Below, piece after piece: positions 17,101-23,986 of a DNA stretch of 64,000 nucleotides (positions are counted from its first letter, which is position 1; the number at the start of each line of letters is the position of its first letter). The notes under the pieces were generated by a model. It was not told the DNA's origin. It did not search any database and saw nothing but the letters and a program-made list of their open reading frames with translations. This stretch comes from JAVKSL01 sp039583695 (GTDB lineage Bacteria; Actinomycetota; Acidimicrobiia; Acidimicrobiales; JAJPHD01): NCBI GenBank assembly GCA_039583695.1, contig JAVKSL010000005.1:1-64000 (forward strand), written 5' to 3'. The translations under genes and the position numbers were made by a program.

Positions 17101-17165
17101 AAGTGGTGCTCAGGAGGGTCGTATGGCGAGTTGATGATCGGATTGTCGATCGCTCCAGTTGTCAC
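14139..17165 (-). CDS. res: Type III-like restriction endonuclease/helicase (Res)
   Basis: 1008 residues. An SF2 helicase core carries Walker A MATGAGKT (about 164-171), a DEAH box (NDEAHHCYQ, about 303-311) and a later motif VI with RRFGSQLLCEQVIGRGLRR. A PD-(D/E)XK-like nuclease follows at the C-terminus (YRPDFLV near 915 and LIIEVSGG near 937). The layout matches Res subunits of type III-like systems, including the group annotated as BPTD_3080-type endonucleases. It lies upstream of mod with a 7-bp spacer, so the two are one operon. It is expected to translocate along DNA and cut when sites are unmethylated. Confidence 0.85.
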   Translation of the reverse strand: MTTGAIDNPIINSPYDPPEHHFEIGPKGPTGELVAGRRPSESFIPVPLTKKGHGSGTQQTLDFDATGERRVKNDLVNSVRHQVDLWRGRGYPWVTPVTRKLLQYWAARPPKRDDPVLFCQREAAETAIFLAEVAGRHGYPDLRDRLAPQNALHNGGLPRVGIKMATGAGKTVVMAMLIAWQTLNKVATPSDARFAKRFLVVTPGITIRDRLRVLHPEDEGNYYQMRDLVPAEFWGGLRQAQVAITNYHAFLLKDAKELKGVASNTRKLLTAGKAADPFVETTPEMVARVLRDVGLGPKGDVVVFNDEAHHCYQDRPLEEADEPDPEARERNRGARVWFNGLRAVKSRVGIKAVYDLSATPFYLSGSGYNEGYIFPWVVSDFSLIDAIESGIVKLPRIPVDDDAGDKAVVYLHLWDQIGGQLPKRASKRAEPGTHWVPPVALEGALHSLYRSYEAAYARYEAELAGLGEPPPVFIVVCPNTVVSKLVYDWIAGGEVEGSDGATVLRPGALRLLSNVEGGSWVTHQRTMLIDSAQLESGEAMSADFKRAAAREIDAFKSEMRRRNPGADVERLTDEDLLREVMNTVGKRDHLGERVRAVVSVAMLTEGWDANTVTHILGIRRFGSQLLCEQVIGRGLRRRSYAVNEEGRFEPEYAEVYGVPFAFIPSDRAIAAPPPRPPAVMVEALPEREEFRIAFPKLDGYRVEMPDEELFVTFDTEARLRVDHDLVALWTRTEGVVGEGAEQELGEFRNARPQEVAYQIAKTLVQRQFAVHDRAQCPWLFPQLVGIAREWLGTCVDYEPGTTVGMLLFSEGANKAAEKVFGAIVKQQGNRIESLQPMLRRFDPEGSTDDVCFATRKVVIEATKSHVNRVVLDGVKGNTWEERMAGLLEADLRVAAYVKNDHLGFDIPYIHAGRTHEYRPDFLVRLAAQAGDEVERTLIIEVSGGRKAPGPTAAKASTARYQWCRAVNNHEGFGRWGFAEVTDMSAAASMLDEAIDSLYSDGPVTGLAD

Positions 17166-17188
17166 GACGCCTCGGCCAGCAAGATGTC

Positions 17189-18046
17189 TCAGCTCGCGGG
17201 AGGGGACCAGGGACCAGCAGTCTTGGATGCCCTGGTGCCCTCATAAATGCGCTGCTGTCGCACGAAGTACTTCATCCAGAGCCGCCAGATCAGGCGCCAC
17301 TGCTCTCCAGCCGGGTCGGCTACCAGCACAGGGAGCCCAGCTCTCTTGGCGTCCTCCGGCCCGAACACGGCGCCATGGCTGAGTGAAGCATCGATGAGGG
17401 GCCTCTTGAGCGTGTCGAATAACGCTTCAACCTCATCGGCCGAGCGTCCGGCCACGCTTCCTAGGGCCTCCTTGACGAGATCACCGGACCGGCCAAGAGC
17501 CGACCGTGCCTGTTGAACCTGGAGAGCGTTTACGTTGGCGAGGAGCGACGCATGGACCGGGAAAGTCGCCGGCTTCTCCTGGACGGCTTCTTCTGCCGCC
17601 GCCACGGCAGCAATCACATCCTTGGCCGGGACCAGGTTGTTCGCGTTCGCGTCGAGGACGAGCTGTGGGTCCACAGGTCCGAGGTCGCTGGTTGGGCCCA
17701 TCAAGATGCGGTGTGCGCCGAGGGCGAAGATGGTCCCTGCGCTCTTTGCTCGGTCAGGCACCACCACAACGAGTTCCCGACAGCGTGCCTGTACAGAGCG
17801 GACCATTCGCAAGGCGGCCTCTCCATCACCGCCAGGAGTGGCAAGCATGACGTGCATGTCCACGGAGGGGTCTGCATCGTAGAGGAGGTCCTCCAAGAAG
17901 TTGACCGAGTAGTCGAGTAGCGCATCGAACACGACAATGAGTCGGCAGTCAAAGGACGCCTCGTACTGCGCTATCAGTGCCTGGCGAGCGTACCGCTCGG
18001 CGTGCTCGGCGTGGAAGAGCGGAGACTGCGTGGGCTCATCGTTCAT
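17189..18046 (-). CDS. Clp-fold serine protease (SDH/SppA-like)
   Basis: 285 residues with the ClpP/crotonase fold of the serine dehydrogenase proteinase family (SDH_sah). The oxyanion-loop motif ATPGGDG lies at residues 69-75. The nucleophile loop DRAKSAGT (S102 with the adjacent K101) is followed by FALGAHRILMGPTSDLGPVDPQ, as in membrane-associated S49-like enzymes. There is no signal peptide or clear transmembrane segment, so it is probably cytosolic. The start overlaps the stop of a small upstream ORF (ATGA). It lies 24 bp upstream of res on the same strand, hence probably in the same transcript. Its function in a defence context is inferred; substrate unknown. Confidence 0.75.
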   Translation of the reverse strand: MNDEPTQSPLFHAEHAERYARQALIAQYEASFDCRLIVVFDALLDYSVNFLEDLLYDADPSVDMHVMLATPGGDGEAALRMVRSVQARCRELVVVVPDRAKSAGTIFALGAHRILMGPTSDLGPVDPQLVLDANANNLVPAKDVIAAVAAAEEAVQEKPATFPVHASLLANVNALQVQQARSALGRSGDLVKEALGSVAGRSADEVEALFDTLKRPLIDASLSHGAVFGPEDAKRAGLPVLVADPAGEQWRLIWRLWMKYFVRQQRIYEGTRASKTAGPWSPPAS

Positions 18047-18225
18047 CCTCGGTGAAGGAGGAAAGGCCAGCTCTGAGGGGAGGTGGCGGTCTTGCCTTTC
18101 CAGCGCTCCGCAGCTACGAGGCGCGCCTGGATCGCGAGGTCAACCTTCTCGGCCCAGTCAGGGTCCGCGCCCACCGGCGGCTGGATCGCGGGTTCGAGAG
18201 CCTGCGCCCCTTCCAACTCCGACAT
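18043..18225 (-). CDS. 60-residue hypothetical protein coupled to the Clp-fold protease
   Basis: A near-perfect Shine-Dalgarno (aggagg) stands 5-6 bases before ATG 18225, and the stop overlaps the protease start as ATGA. The product is acidic in its first half and has a central helical segment (DPDWAEKVDLAIQARLVAAERWK) ending in a proline-rich tail. It has no recognisable domain. As the first gene of the protease-res-mod transcript it may be a substrate, a regulator, or an accessory subunit of the protease. Confidence 0.6.
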   Translation of the reverse strand: MSELEGAQALEPAIQPPVGADPDWAEKVDLAIQARLVAAERWKGKTATSPQSWPFLLHRG

Positions 18226-18431
18226 ATCTCCTCCTGATGGACGTGGTGGCTACCAACCAACGTTAGCTCCTCGCAACCAGCGGGAACACGTCCGGCAACG
18301 GTGATGGCAGAGAGCGGGCTGGCGACGTACGTTGTGGCGGCCGAGGACGGCCGCTTGCGGCCGCCCGCAGGCCGCCCTTGATGTAGTAGGGAAGATACTC
18401 ACAACTGGGTCGGGGGGCGTAACCTGGTGTC
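18226..18431. other. Divergent intergenic region of the defence operon and HD gene
   Basis: About 200 bp between divergent genes; it should contain both promoters. Near 18335-18375 there is a dense run of GGCCGC-type inverted words (cggccgaggacggccg, then gcggccgcccgcaggccgc) able to form a hairpin. No T-run follows it, and no open frame is supported. Confidence 0.4.
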
Positions 18432-18980
18432 GTGGGGCTGATCGAGTGGGCGCAGGCGACGGCAGGGGAGCACTTGGCTCCGCTGGGGCGCCGATGGGTG
18501 CACTCCGAGGGGGTGGCTGGTCGGGCTGAGCGGCTCCTGGCGTTGGTTGGCGGGGACGACCGGGACGCGTTGGTAGCCGCCGCGTACCTGCATGATGTGG
18601 GGTACGCGCCGGAGCTGGTTGCCACCGGCTTCCATCCGATCGACGGCGCCCGACATCTGCGCATGCTAGGTCACGAGCGGCTTGCATCCCTGGTCGCCTA
18701 CCACGGAGCGGCGCTGGAGGAGGCTGAGCTGCGGGATTTGGCCCCTGAGCTTGCTGAGTTTCCCGAGGAGCACAGCTTGGTGGCGGACATCCTCACCTAC
18801 TGCGATCTCGCGACGAGCCCGGACGGCACGCGGGTTACGCCTGCCGAGCGCTTGGACGAGGTCGTACGACGCTATGGACCCGATGACGTGGTGGCTCGTG
18901 CGGTGTCGGAGGCGCACGACAGGCTCATGCGCACTGTCGAGCGGGTGGAGGCGCGGCTGCTCCAGATTGACGTGGACTGA
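18432..18980 (+). CDS. HD-domain phosphohydrolase-like protein
   Basis: 182 residues from GTG 18432. A single HD domain is visible: an upstream His (WVHSEGV, H24) and the metal-binding doublet H54-D55 in AYLHDVGYAPE. These are followed by a GFHPIDGARHL helix (second His pair), YHGAALEE and a later Asp in DILTYCDLATSPDG. Such proteins hydrolyse phosphoester bonds in nucleotides. No partner domain is present. It converges on the Nudix gene, with the stops 3 bp apart. Genes of this type are frequent passengers on AICEs, but its substrate cannot be told. Confidence 0.8.
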   Translation: MGLIEWAQATAGEHLAPLGRRWVHSEGVAGRAERLLALVGGDDRDALVAAAYLHDVGYAPELVATGFHPIDGARHLRMLGHERLASLVAYHGAALEEAELRDLAPELAEFPEEHSLVADILTYCDLATSPDGTRVTPAERLDEVVRRYGPDDVVARAVSEAHDRLMRTVERVEARLLQIDVD

Positions 18981-18983
18981 TGC

Positions 18984-19457
18984 CTAAGCGATGACGGCCT
19001 TGGCGTCAAACCGTAGGTAGTCGCGGATGCGCATCCGGATGGACTCGTGCATCGGCAGCTCGTCCAGCTGGTCGGGAGCGAAGAACGCAACCTCCGACGA
19101 CTCCTGCCCAGTGGTGGCCGCGCCGCCGCCGAGGCGACAGGCGAAGCACACCGAGAACTGCTGGCGGACTTCGCCGTCGGCGTACTCGACCACGTGGTGT
19201 GGGTTCGAGTAGACGCCCACGATCCGCTCAGGGTTCACGTCGAAGCCAGTCTCCTCCTTTACCTCCCGTACCACCGTCTCGGCGATGCTCTCTCCCGGCT
19301 CCATAGCCCCGCCGGGGATTGACCACAGGGAATTGTCAGTGCGGTGATGCAACAGGATGCGCCCATCGCCGGCGATGACGATGGCCGACGCGGCCGGCAC
19401 CAGGTTGTTCGCCACCGGTGCGTCGGGCTCGTTGAAGTGCTCGATGCGACCGCTCAT
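18984..19457 (-). CDS. Nudix hydrolase (possible Pif-like element protein)
   Basis: 157 residues with a complete Nudix box at residues 50-72: G50-x5-E56, R64-E65 and E68-E69-x-G (ending REVKEETGF). ATG 19457 is chosen because it overlaps the regulator stop (ATGA) and conserved sequence follows. Nudix enzymes hydrolyse nucleoside diphosphates linked to another group. In the AICE pSAM2 a Nudix protein (Pif) blocks transfer between cells that already carry the element, and XRE-Nudix pairs are common on such elements. A similar exclusion role is plausible here but is based on context only. Confidence 0.8.
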   Translation of the reverse strand: MSGRIEHFNEPDAPVANNLVPAASAIVIAGDGRILLHHRTDNSLWSIPGGAMEPGESIAETVVREVKEETGFDVNPERIVGVYSNPHHVVEYADGEVRQQFSVCFACRLGGGAATTGQESSEVAFFAPDQLDELPMHESIRMRIRDYLRFDAKAVIA

Positions 19458-20215
19458 GGCTGTGCGATCGGCGTCGTGGTGGCCCATACGCGCTCGAAGT
19501 GGCCCACCAGATTGTCGAACAGGCCACCATCGTAGGCACGGCGGAGGTGGAGGAGCGGCGCCTGGAAGCCCGGCATAGCGAAGAGGTGCGGGGTGACGAA
19601 CATTGCATTGTCGACTCGGAAGATCGAGTTGTACATGGGCGTGGCGTGGTAACGCACTTCGATGCCCGGACGGTCGGCTAGTGACCTCATGTGAACCAGG
19701 GTCGTACGGATGCGATGGGGCATCGTGCCGCCAAGACCCTCTTCGCCGTCTCTGGCAGCCACGACCGCCGAGTCAGGATCGGCCAGCGCGATGCGGACCC
19801 CGCAAGACCGGCGGGCCTTCTCGATGAGCAGGTCGCACAGACCCACGTGGTCCTCCGGAAGGAATTGCATCGCGTAGCCGAGCAAGTCGATCCGAGCCCT
19901 ACCTGCCGACAACAGGTCCCACCACGCCAGCCGCGGTGCTTCGGCCCGGTGCGCCCAGGCAGCGACGATCTCGTCCCGAGCGCCGGACAAGCAGGCACCG
20001 TTTGACTCCGGGTCGACTCGAGGCACGTCCCAGAGGTCTGGCACCTCCTTGCCTAGGCACTCTGCGGCCAGGCGCTGGTGGCGGGGATGAGGCTTCACGC
20101 CCTCGGCCAGCCATCGCTGAGCGGACTTTGGGTCCACTCCCACCGATTCAGCCAGGGCCTCCGCTGTCATGCCGGCATTGCGGAGGGCTTCTCGGAGGCG
20201 GTCGTTGCCAGCCAC
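19454..20215 (-). CDS. XRE-family regulator with DUF5919-like domain
   Basis: 253 residues from GTG 20215. The N-terminal helix-turn-helix (about residues 5-55; MTAEALAESVGVDPKSAQRWL) is followed by a C-terminal domain of about 190 residues. That domain contains LLGYAMQFLPEDHVGL, VRIALADPDSAVV and LVHMRSLADRPGIEVRYH, which I associate with the DUF5919 family of AICE and prophage regulators; it has a phospholipase-D-like look without an intact HKD motif. It is divergent from the replication-transfer operon and is probably its repressor, together with the palindrome in the shared promoter region. Confidence 0.78.
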   Translation of the reverse strand: MAGNDRLREALRNAGMTAEALAESVGVDPKSAQRWLAEGVKPHPRHQRLAAECLGKEVPDLWDVPRVDPESNGACLSGARDEIVAAWAHRAEAPRLAWWDLLSAGRARIDLLGYAMQFLPEDHVGLCDLLIEKARRSCGVRIALADPDSAVVAARDGEEGLGGTMPHRIRTTLVHMRSLADRPGIEVRYHATPMYNSIFRVDNAMFVTPHLFAMPGFQAPLLHLRRAYDGGLFDNLVGHFERVWATTTPIAQP

Positions 20216-20274
20216 ATTCCCATCTTGTCACTTCAACGCCGGACGCGCACGACATCGCTCAGGCGACGTTTCCG

Positions 20275-20290
20275 GACGTTCAGGAACGTC
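20275..20290. promoter_or_regulatory. Perfect palindrome in the divergent promoter region (candidate operator)
   Basis: GACGTTC-AG-GAACGTC is a perfect 7-bp-arm palindrome. A further partial copy (gacgttt) lies just upstream, at about 20265-20271. It sits midway between the XRE gene and the ORF at 20393, the usual place for an autoregulatory operator that also controls the replication/transfer operon. The link to the XRE protein is inferred from position. Confidence 0.55.
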
Positions 20291-20392
20291 TCCAGACATC
20301 CCACGAACGGGGTTCTCCTGTCTCCCTCATGTGGCGCACGCTGGGTGTATCCAAACACAAAAGCCCCAGAGGGGGCGGAAGGAGCAACGACA

Positions 20393-20731
20393 ATGAAGCT
20401 GCCCATCGACACAACAGGGATGACCTTCCTTGCCGCCGGAACACCTGAGCCGGTGCTGGATTTCGAGACGAAGCAGCCCAAGGCCGACGAGAACGGTGAG
20501 CCCATCTTTGCCGTGCAGGTCGTCGTGCTGGCCGAAGGTGGCGCCGATGTGATCGGCGTCAAGGTTGCCGGCCAACCGAAGGGGGTCGGTCAGGGAACCA
20601 GCGTCCGTCTTACGGGACTGGTGGCGTCACCGTGGGCGATGAACGACCGTAGCGGGGTCGCCTTCCGGGCTTCGCGCATCGAAGCGACCACCAACGGCAC
20701 CGGAACCGGCGCCGGCCGGGTCACGGCGTAG
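20393..20731 (+). CDS. Conserved small AICE protein, first gene of the rep/transfer operon
   Basis: 112 residues; ATG 20393 is preceded by ggaaggag. Beta-rich pattern: a strand-like VLDFETKQPKADENGEPIF, then QVVVLAEGGADVIGVKV, VRLTGLVASPWAM and a Gly/Thr-rich tail. Proteins of this size and pattern begin the translocase-RepSA block on many actinomycete elements and are usually unnamed. An OB-like nucleic-acid-binding fold is possible, but I cannot show it. Confidence 0.6.
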   Translation: MKLPIDTTGMTFLAAGTPEPVLDFETKQPKADENGEPIFAVQVVVLAEGGADVIGVKVAGQPKGVGQGTSVRLTGLVASPWAMNDRSGVAFRASRIEATTNGTGTGAGRVTA

Positions 20732-20744
20732 GGGGCGGGTCCCG

Positions 20745-20879
20745 ATGAAGCTCAAGGTCCTCCTTGTCCTGATCGTCCTGGTGGCCCTCTTCCCGATGGT
20801 GTTCATCGACGCCGCCCAGGGGGCGCTGCACGCCGTCCTGGTCACGTTCAATCAGCTGCTCGGGTCCTCCCATGGGTGA
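20745..20879 (+). CDS. 44-residue single-pass membrane peptide
   Basis: ATG 20745 gives a 44-residue peptide starting MKLKVLLVLIVLVALFPMVF: a basic start followed by one strongly hydrophobic helix and a short polar tail. The stop at 20877-20879 overlaps the translocase start at 20872 by 8 bp. Small hydrophobic peptides next to FtsK-like transfer genes are usual on these elements and may help seat the translocase or act like Spd spread proteins. Function inferred. Confidence 0.6.
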   Translation: MKLKVLLVLIVLVALFPMVFIDAAQGALHAVLVTFNQLLGSSHG

Positions 20880-22209
20880 GCCCGCAGAGCTACCAGCGCT
20901 GTCCCTCATCGGGACCCTCGCCCGAACCGTTTGGGGCTGGAGGGTGGAGCTGGTATTTGCCGGCGCCACCCTCCTGGCCCGGTCAGCCCTCGAAAGCTAC
21001 CTCGGCCCTCCACTGGCGTGGCTGGTTGTCGGGGCGCTGTGGGTGGCGGCCGTGGCCGTTTCCCCCACCCGGCGTCTCATTATCTGCATCCTTCACCGGG
21101 CCGGCGTGCGCCGGCAGTGGTCCAATGCCGTTCGGCGCGCCCATGTTGGGATGTTCGCGGATCGGTTGCCGCGGGTCATCAGCATCCGCGAGGTTCCCGC
21201 AGGTGACTCCTTGGTCGTCTCGATGCCGCCGGGCGCTGGCGTCTACGACTTGGCCACGGCCACCGAACCGATAGCGGCATTGCTGGCCGTGAGAGATGTC
21301 AGAGTGACCAGGGATCCGGCGAACGCCAGGCTTGCCTCGGTCGTGATCGTGAGGCGCGACCCGCTGTCGGGTACGGTGGCGCTGCCGTGGCCCCACGCTG
21401 ACGCCGATCGGCTCAGCCTGTGGGGGCCCATCCCGGTCGGCGTGGGCGAGGACGGCCTGGTGCGCTACGTCTCGCTGCCGGAGCGCAACGTTCTGCTCGG
21501 CGGGGAGCCAGGCGCGGGTAAGTCGGCGGCACTCTCCCTCCTTGTCGCCACGGCCGCACTCGACCCGGAGGTGAAGCTCTGGCTGTTCGACGGCAAGCTC
21601 GTGGAGCTGGCAACGTGGGCCGGCTGCGCGGAACACTCGGTCGGAGTGAGCGTGGTCGAGGCCATCGATGTCCTGCGCCAGCTTCAGCGGGAGATGGAGC
21701 ACCGATACTTCTCGCTCCTGGCCAGCCGCCGGCGCAAAGTCACACCCGGTGACGGTAACGATCTGCACGTCGTGGTCTGCGATGAGCTCGCCCACTATCT
21801 GAGCGCCCCGGACCGCAAGGAGCGGGCCGAGTTCACCGAGCTGATGCGGGACCTGGTCTCAAGGGGCAGGGCCGCCGGCGTCATCGTGGTGGCCGCCACT
21901 CAGAAGCCCTCGGGAGACATCATCCCCACGTCGCTCAGGGACCTCTTTGGATTCAGGTGGGCGATGCGATGCTCGACGCCCCAGGCCTCGGACACGATCC
22001 TTGGCCAAGGTTGGGCAACGGCGGGCTATTCAGCCGCGGAGATCGACGCCAGCTGTCGAGGCGTCGGCTACCTCCTCCATGAGGGGGGCCGGCCGGTCCG
22101 GCTCCGGGCGCACTACCTGGACGACGACACGCTGGTAGCACTAGCCCAGAGAGCAGAGGCGGTGCGTCGGGGATGGTCGGCGGGCGGTCCGGAAAAGGGA
22201 AGATCATGA
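20872..22209 (+). CDS. FtsK/SpoIIIE-type DNA translocase (conjugal transfer)
   Basis: 445 residues. Two N-terminal hydrophobic segments (about 20-38 and 45-62) anchor it in the membrane. The ATPase domain has Walker A GEPGAGKS (about 212-219) and Walker B VVVCDEL (about 299-305), then a VVAATQKPSGDIIPTSLRD segment typical of FtsK-like pumps. Actinomycete elements move double-stranded DNA between cells with a single TraB/TraSA-type translocase of this type, so this is the probable conjugation engine. It is coupled by overlap to the small peptide before it and the replication gene after it. Confidence 0.85.
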   Translation: MGEPAELPALSLIGTLARTVWGWRVELVFAGATLLARSALESYLGPPLAWLVVGALWVAAVAVSPTRRLIICILHRAGVRRQWSNAVRRAHVGMFADRLPRVISIREVPAGDSLVVSMPPGAGVYDLATATEPIAALLAVRDVRVTRDPANARLASVVIVRRDPLSGTVALPWPHADADRLSLWGPIPVGVGEDGLVRYVSLPERNVLLGGEPGAGKSAALSLLVATAALDPEVKLWLFDGKLVELATWAGCAEHSVGVSVVEAIDVLRQLQREMEHRYFSLLASRRRKVTPGDGNDLHVVVCDELAHYLSAPDRKERAEFTELMRDLVSRGRAAGVIVVAATQKPSGDIIPTSLRDLFGFRWAMRCSTPQASDTILGQGWATAGYSAAEIDASCRGVGYLLHEGGRPVRLRAHYLDDDTLVALAQRAEAVRRGWSAGGPEKGRS

Positions 22210-23729
22210 GCGGACCAGCGAGCAAGGGGGACGTCCTGGCCCAGATGATCGCTCGGGCCGCGAACCCGCAGGACTACAACGCGTGGTTGGCCCAGGTGCG
22301 TCAGGCTCGCTACTGTGCCCACCCGGTTCGTCTGTCCGGCCAGACCCGGACCGCTGACCCGGCGACTGGCGAGCTTTCGACGATCTTCTCCAGTTCCGAC
22401 AAACCCGACGGCGTACTGCTCAAGGCTTGTGGCCAGCGCCGCTCGACAGTGTGCCCGTCCTGCGCCGCCATTTACCGTTCCGACGCTTGGCAGCTCATAG
22501 CCGCCGGGCTGCAGGGCGGAAAGGGCGTAGCCACCAGGGTGGCCACCCACCCGATGGTGTTCGTCACCCTCACCGCTCCGAGCTTCGGCCCGGTGCACGC
22601 CTGCCGGGTCGAGGACGGGCGCAGCCTGGCATGCCGGCCCCGCCGCCAGCCGGAAACCTGCGACCATGGCGTGCCGCAAGCGTGTTGGGACCAGCACGAC
22701 GGCGACGACGAAGCGGTCGGTCAACCCCTGTGCGCAGCCTGCTTCGACTACCAAGGCGCGGTGCTGTGGAACGCGCTGGCCTCGGAACTGTGGAGACGTA
22801 CGACCATATACCTGCGTCGGGCCCTGGCCCAAGAGGCGGGGACGAGTGTGATCAACTTCGACCGGCACCTACGTCTCTCCTACGCCCGGGTGGTCGAGTA
22901 CCAGCGCCGGGGGCTGGTCCACGTCCATGCGGTGGTTCGCCTCGACCCGAAGGGGTCGCCCGACCTGCCGGGCCTTGACGCCCAGCCAGCGTTCAGCACG
23001 GACGCACTGGCCGCTGCCACCCTCCGCGCAGCAGCATCCGTGACAGTCCCATATCCCCTAGGTCACCGACCGTCGGTCGAACACGCCCGGTGGGGCGAAC
23101 AGATCGACGTTCGCCCCATCACCATCGACGGAGATAATGCCATGTCCGCGGGAGTGGTGGCCGCCTATATCGCCAAGTACTCCACCAAGTCGACGGACTC
23201 GCTCGGCCACCTCGACCATCGGCTCCGAGCGGGGGAACTATCGAGCCTGGCCGTGAACCCTCACCTCCGTCGCCTGGTGGAGATGGCGTGGGCCCTGGGA
23301 GGCCGGGAAGAGCTGGCCCACCTGCGCCTGCGGTCTTGGGCGCACACGCTCGGCTTCCGTGGCCACTGGCTGACGAAGAGCCGGTCCTACTCGACCACCC
23401 TTGGCGCCCTGCGGGTGGCCCGTGAGGAGTGGGCCGCCCAACGCCGGCGCCCCCGAACGCCGAGCGATCCCGGGGTGGGCCGACCCGTACCGGGTCAGGG
23501 GATGCCGGCCAAGGACGGGGAGGTGGAGTCCGTACTGGTCAAGGACTGGCGCTACGTAGCGAGGGGCTACTCCACCTGGGGCGACGCCCTGCTGGCCGAG
23601 ACCGCTCGAATCGAGTCCGAGGCGGCTCGCAAGATTGCCCGGCAGGAGGCAGCTGTTCTCCGCGCTGATCTGGGTGGCTCCCGGCAGCCCGAGGCAGGAG
23701 TGCCATCGGCGGGAGAGGAGCCCAGATGA
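22206..23729 (+). CDS. repSA: RepSA-like replication initiator
   Basis: 507 residues from ATG 22206, overlapping the translocase stop (ATGA). A Cys cluster (CGQRRSTVCPSC, about residues 75-86) looks like a zinc ribbon. The rolling-circle HUH motif appears as GLVHVHAVVRLD (about 236-247), and a Tyr-containing AAYIAKYSTKSTD segment follows near residue 320. The last 60 residues are charged and probably coiled. RepSA of pSAM2 starts rolling-circle replication of the excised element before transfer. The match in layout and neighbours is strong, though the nicking Tyr cannot be fixed by eye. Confidence 0.85.
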   Translation: MSGPASKGDVLAQMIARAANPQDYNAWLAQVRQARYCAHPVRLSGQTRTADPATGELSTIFSSSDKPDGVLLKACGQRRSTVCPSCAAIYRSDAWQLIAAGLQGGKGVATRVATHPMVFVTLTAPSFGPVHACRVEDGRSLACRPRRQPETCDHGVPQACWDQHDGDDEAVGQPLCAACFDYQGAVLWNALASELWRRTTIYLRRALAQEAGTSVINFDRHLRLSYARVVEYQRRGLVHVHAVVRLDPKGSPDLPGLDAQPAFSTDALAAATLRAAASVTVPYPLGHRPSVEHARWGEQIDVRPITIDGDNAMSAGVVAAYIAKYSTKSTDSLGHLDHRLRAGELSSLAVNPHLRRLVEMAWALGGREELAHLRLRSWAHTLGFRGHWLTKSRSYSTTLGALRVAREEWAAQRRRPRTPSDPGVGRPVPGQGMPAKDGEVESVLVKDWRYVARGYSTWGDALLAETARIESEAARKIARQEAAVLRADLGGSRQPEAGVPSAGEEPR

Positions 23730-23986
23730 CCCACGCGCACCAGCGTCTTGGGAGCAAGCCCCTGCTCAGCGTCGAAGAGACAGCCATCCTGCTCGGGCAG
23801 AGCCGGTCATCGATCTACCGGGCCATCGACAGGGGCGACCTTCCGCTGCCGGTGGTGAAGATCAGCGGCAGGTGGCGCGTCCCTCGGCGGGCGGTGGAGC
23901 GGCTGTTGGAGGGTGAGGCGGTCGCTCCTAGACTCAACCCAGCACCTTGCCCATGTGGTCGGCTGCCCGGCGGTCCTCCTCGCTGA
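23726..23986 (+). CDS. xis: Excisionase (helix-turn-helix, AICE Xis type)
   Basis: 86 residues with a MerR-like winged helix of the excisionase family: LSVEETAILLGQSRSSIYRAIDRGDLP (residues about 14-40) and a wing VVKISGRWRVPRRAVERLL. The start overlaps the repSA stop (ATGA). The 3' end overlaps the end of the convergent integrase gene by about 50 bp. In the family it bends attachment-site DNA and directs the integrase towards excision. It looks intact, unlike its partner. Confidence 0.82.
   Translation: MTHAHQRLGSKPLLSVEETAILLGQSRSSIYRAIDRGDLPLPVVKISGRWRVPRRAVERLLEGEAVAPRLNPAPCPCGRLPGGPPR

Noticed and set aside
18335..18375. Rho-independent terminator in the divergent intergenic region
   Set aside because: The GC-rich inverted words lack a T-run and lie between divergent genes, where no terminator is expected.
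20339..20392. Longer N-terminus for the first rep/transfer gene (frame open back to 20078)
   Set aside because: The upstream part overlaps the palindromic promoter region and the XRE gene, and ATG 20393 has a good Shine-Dalgarno.
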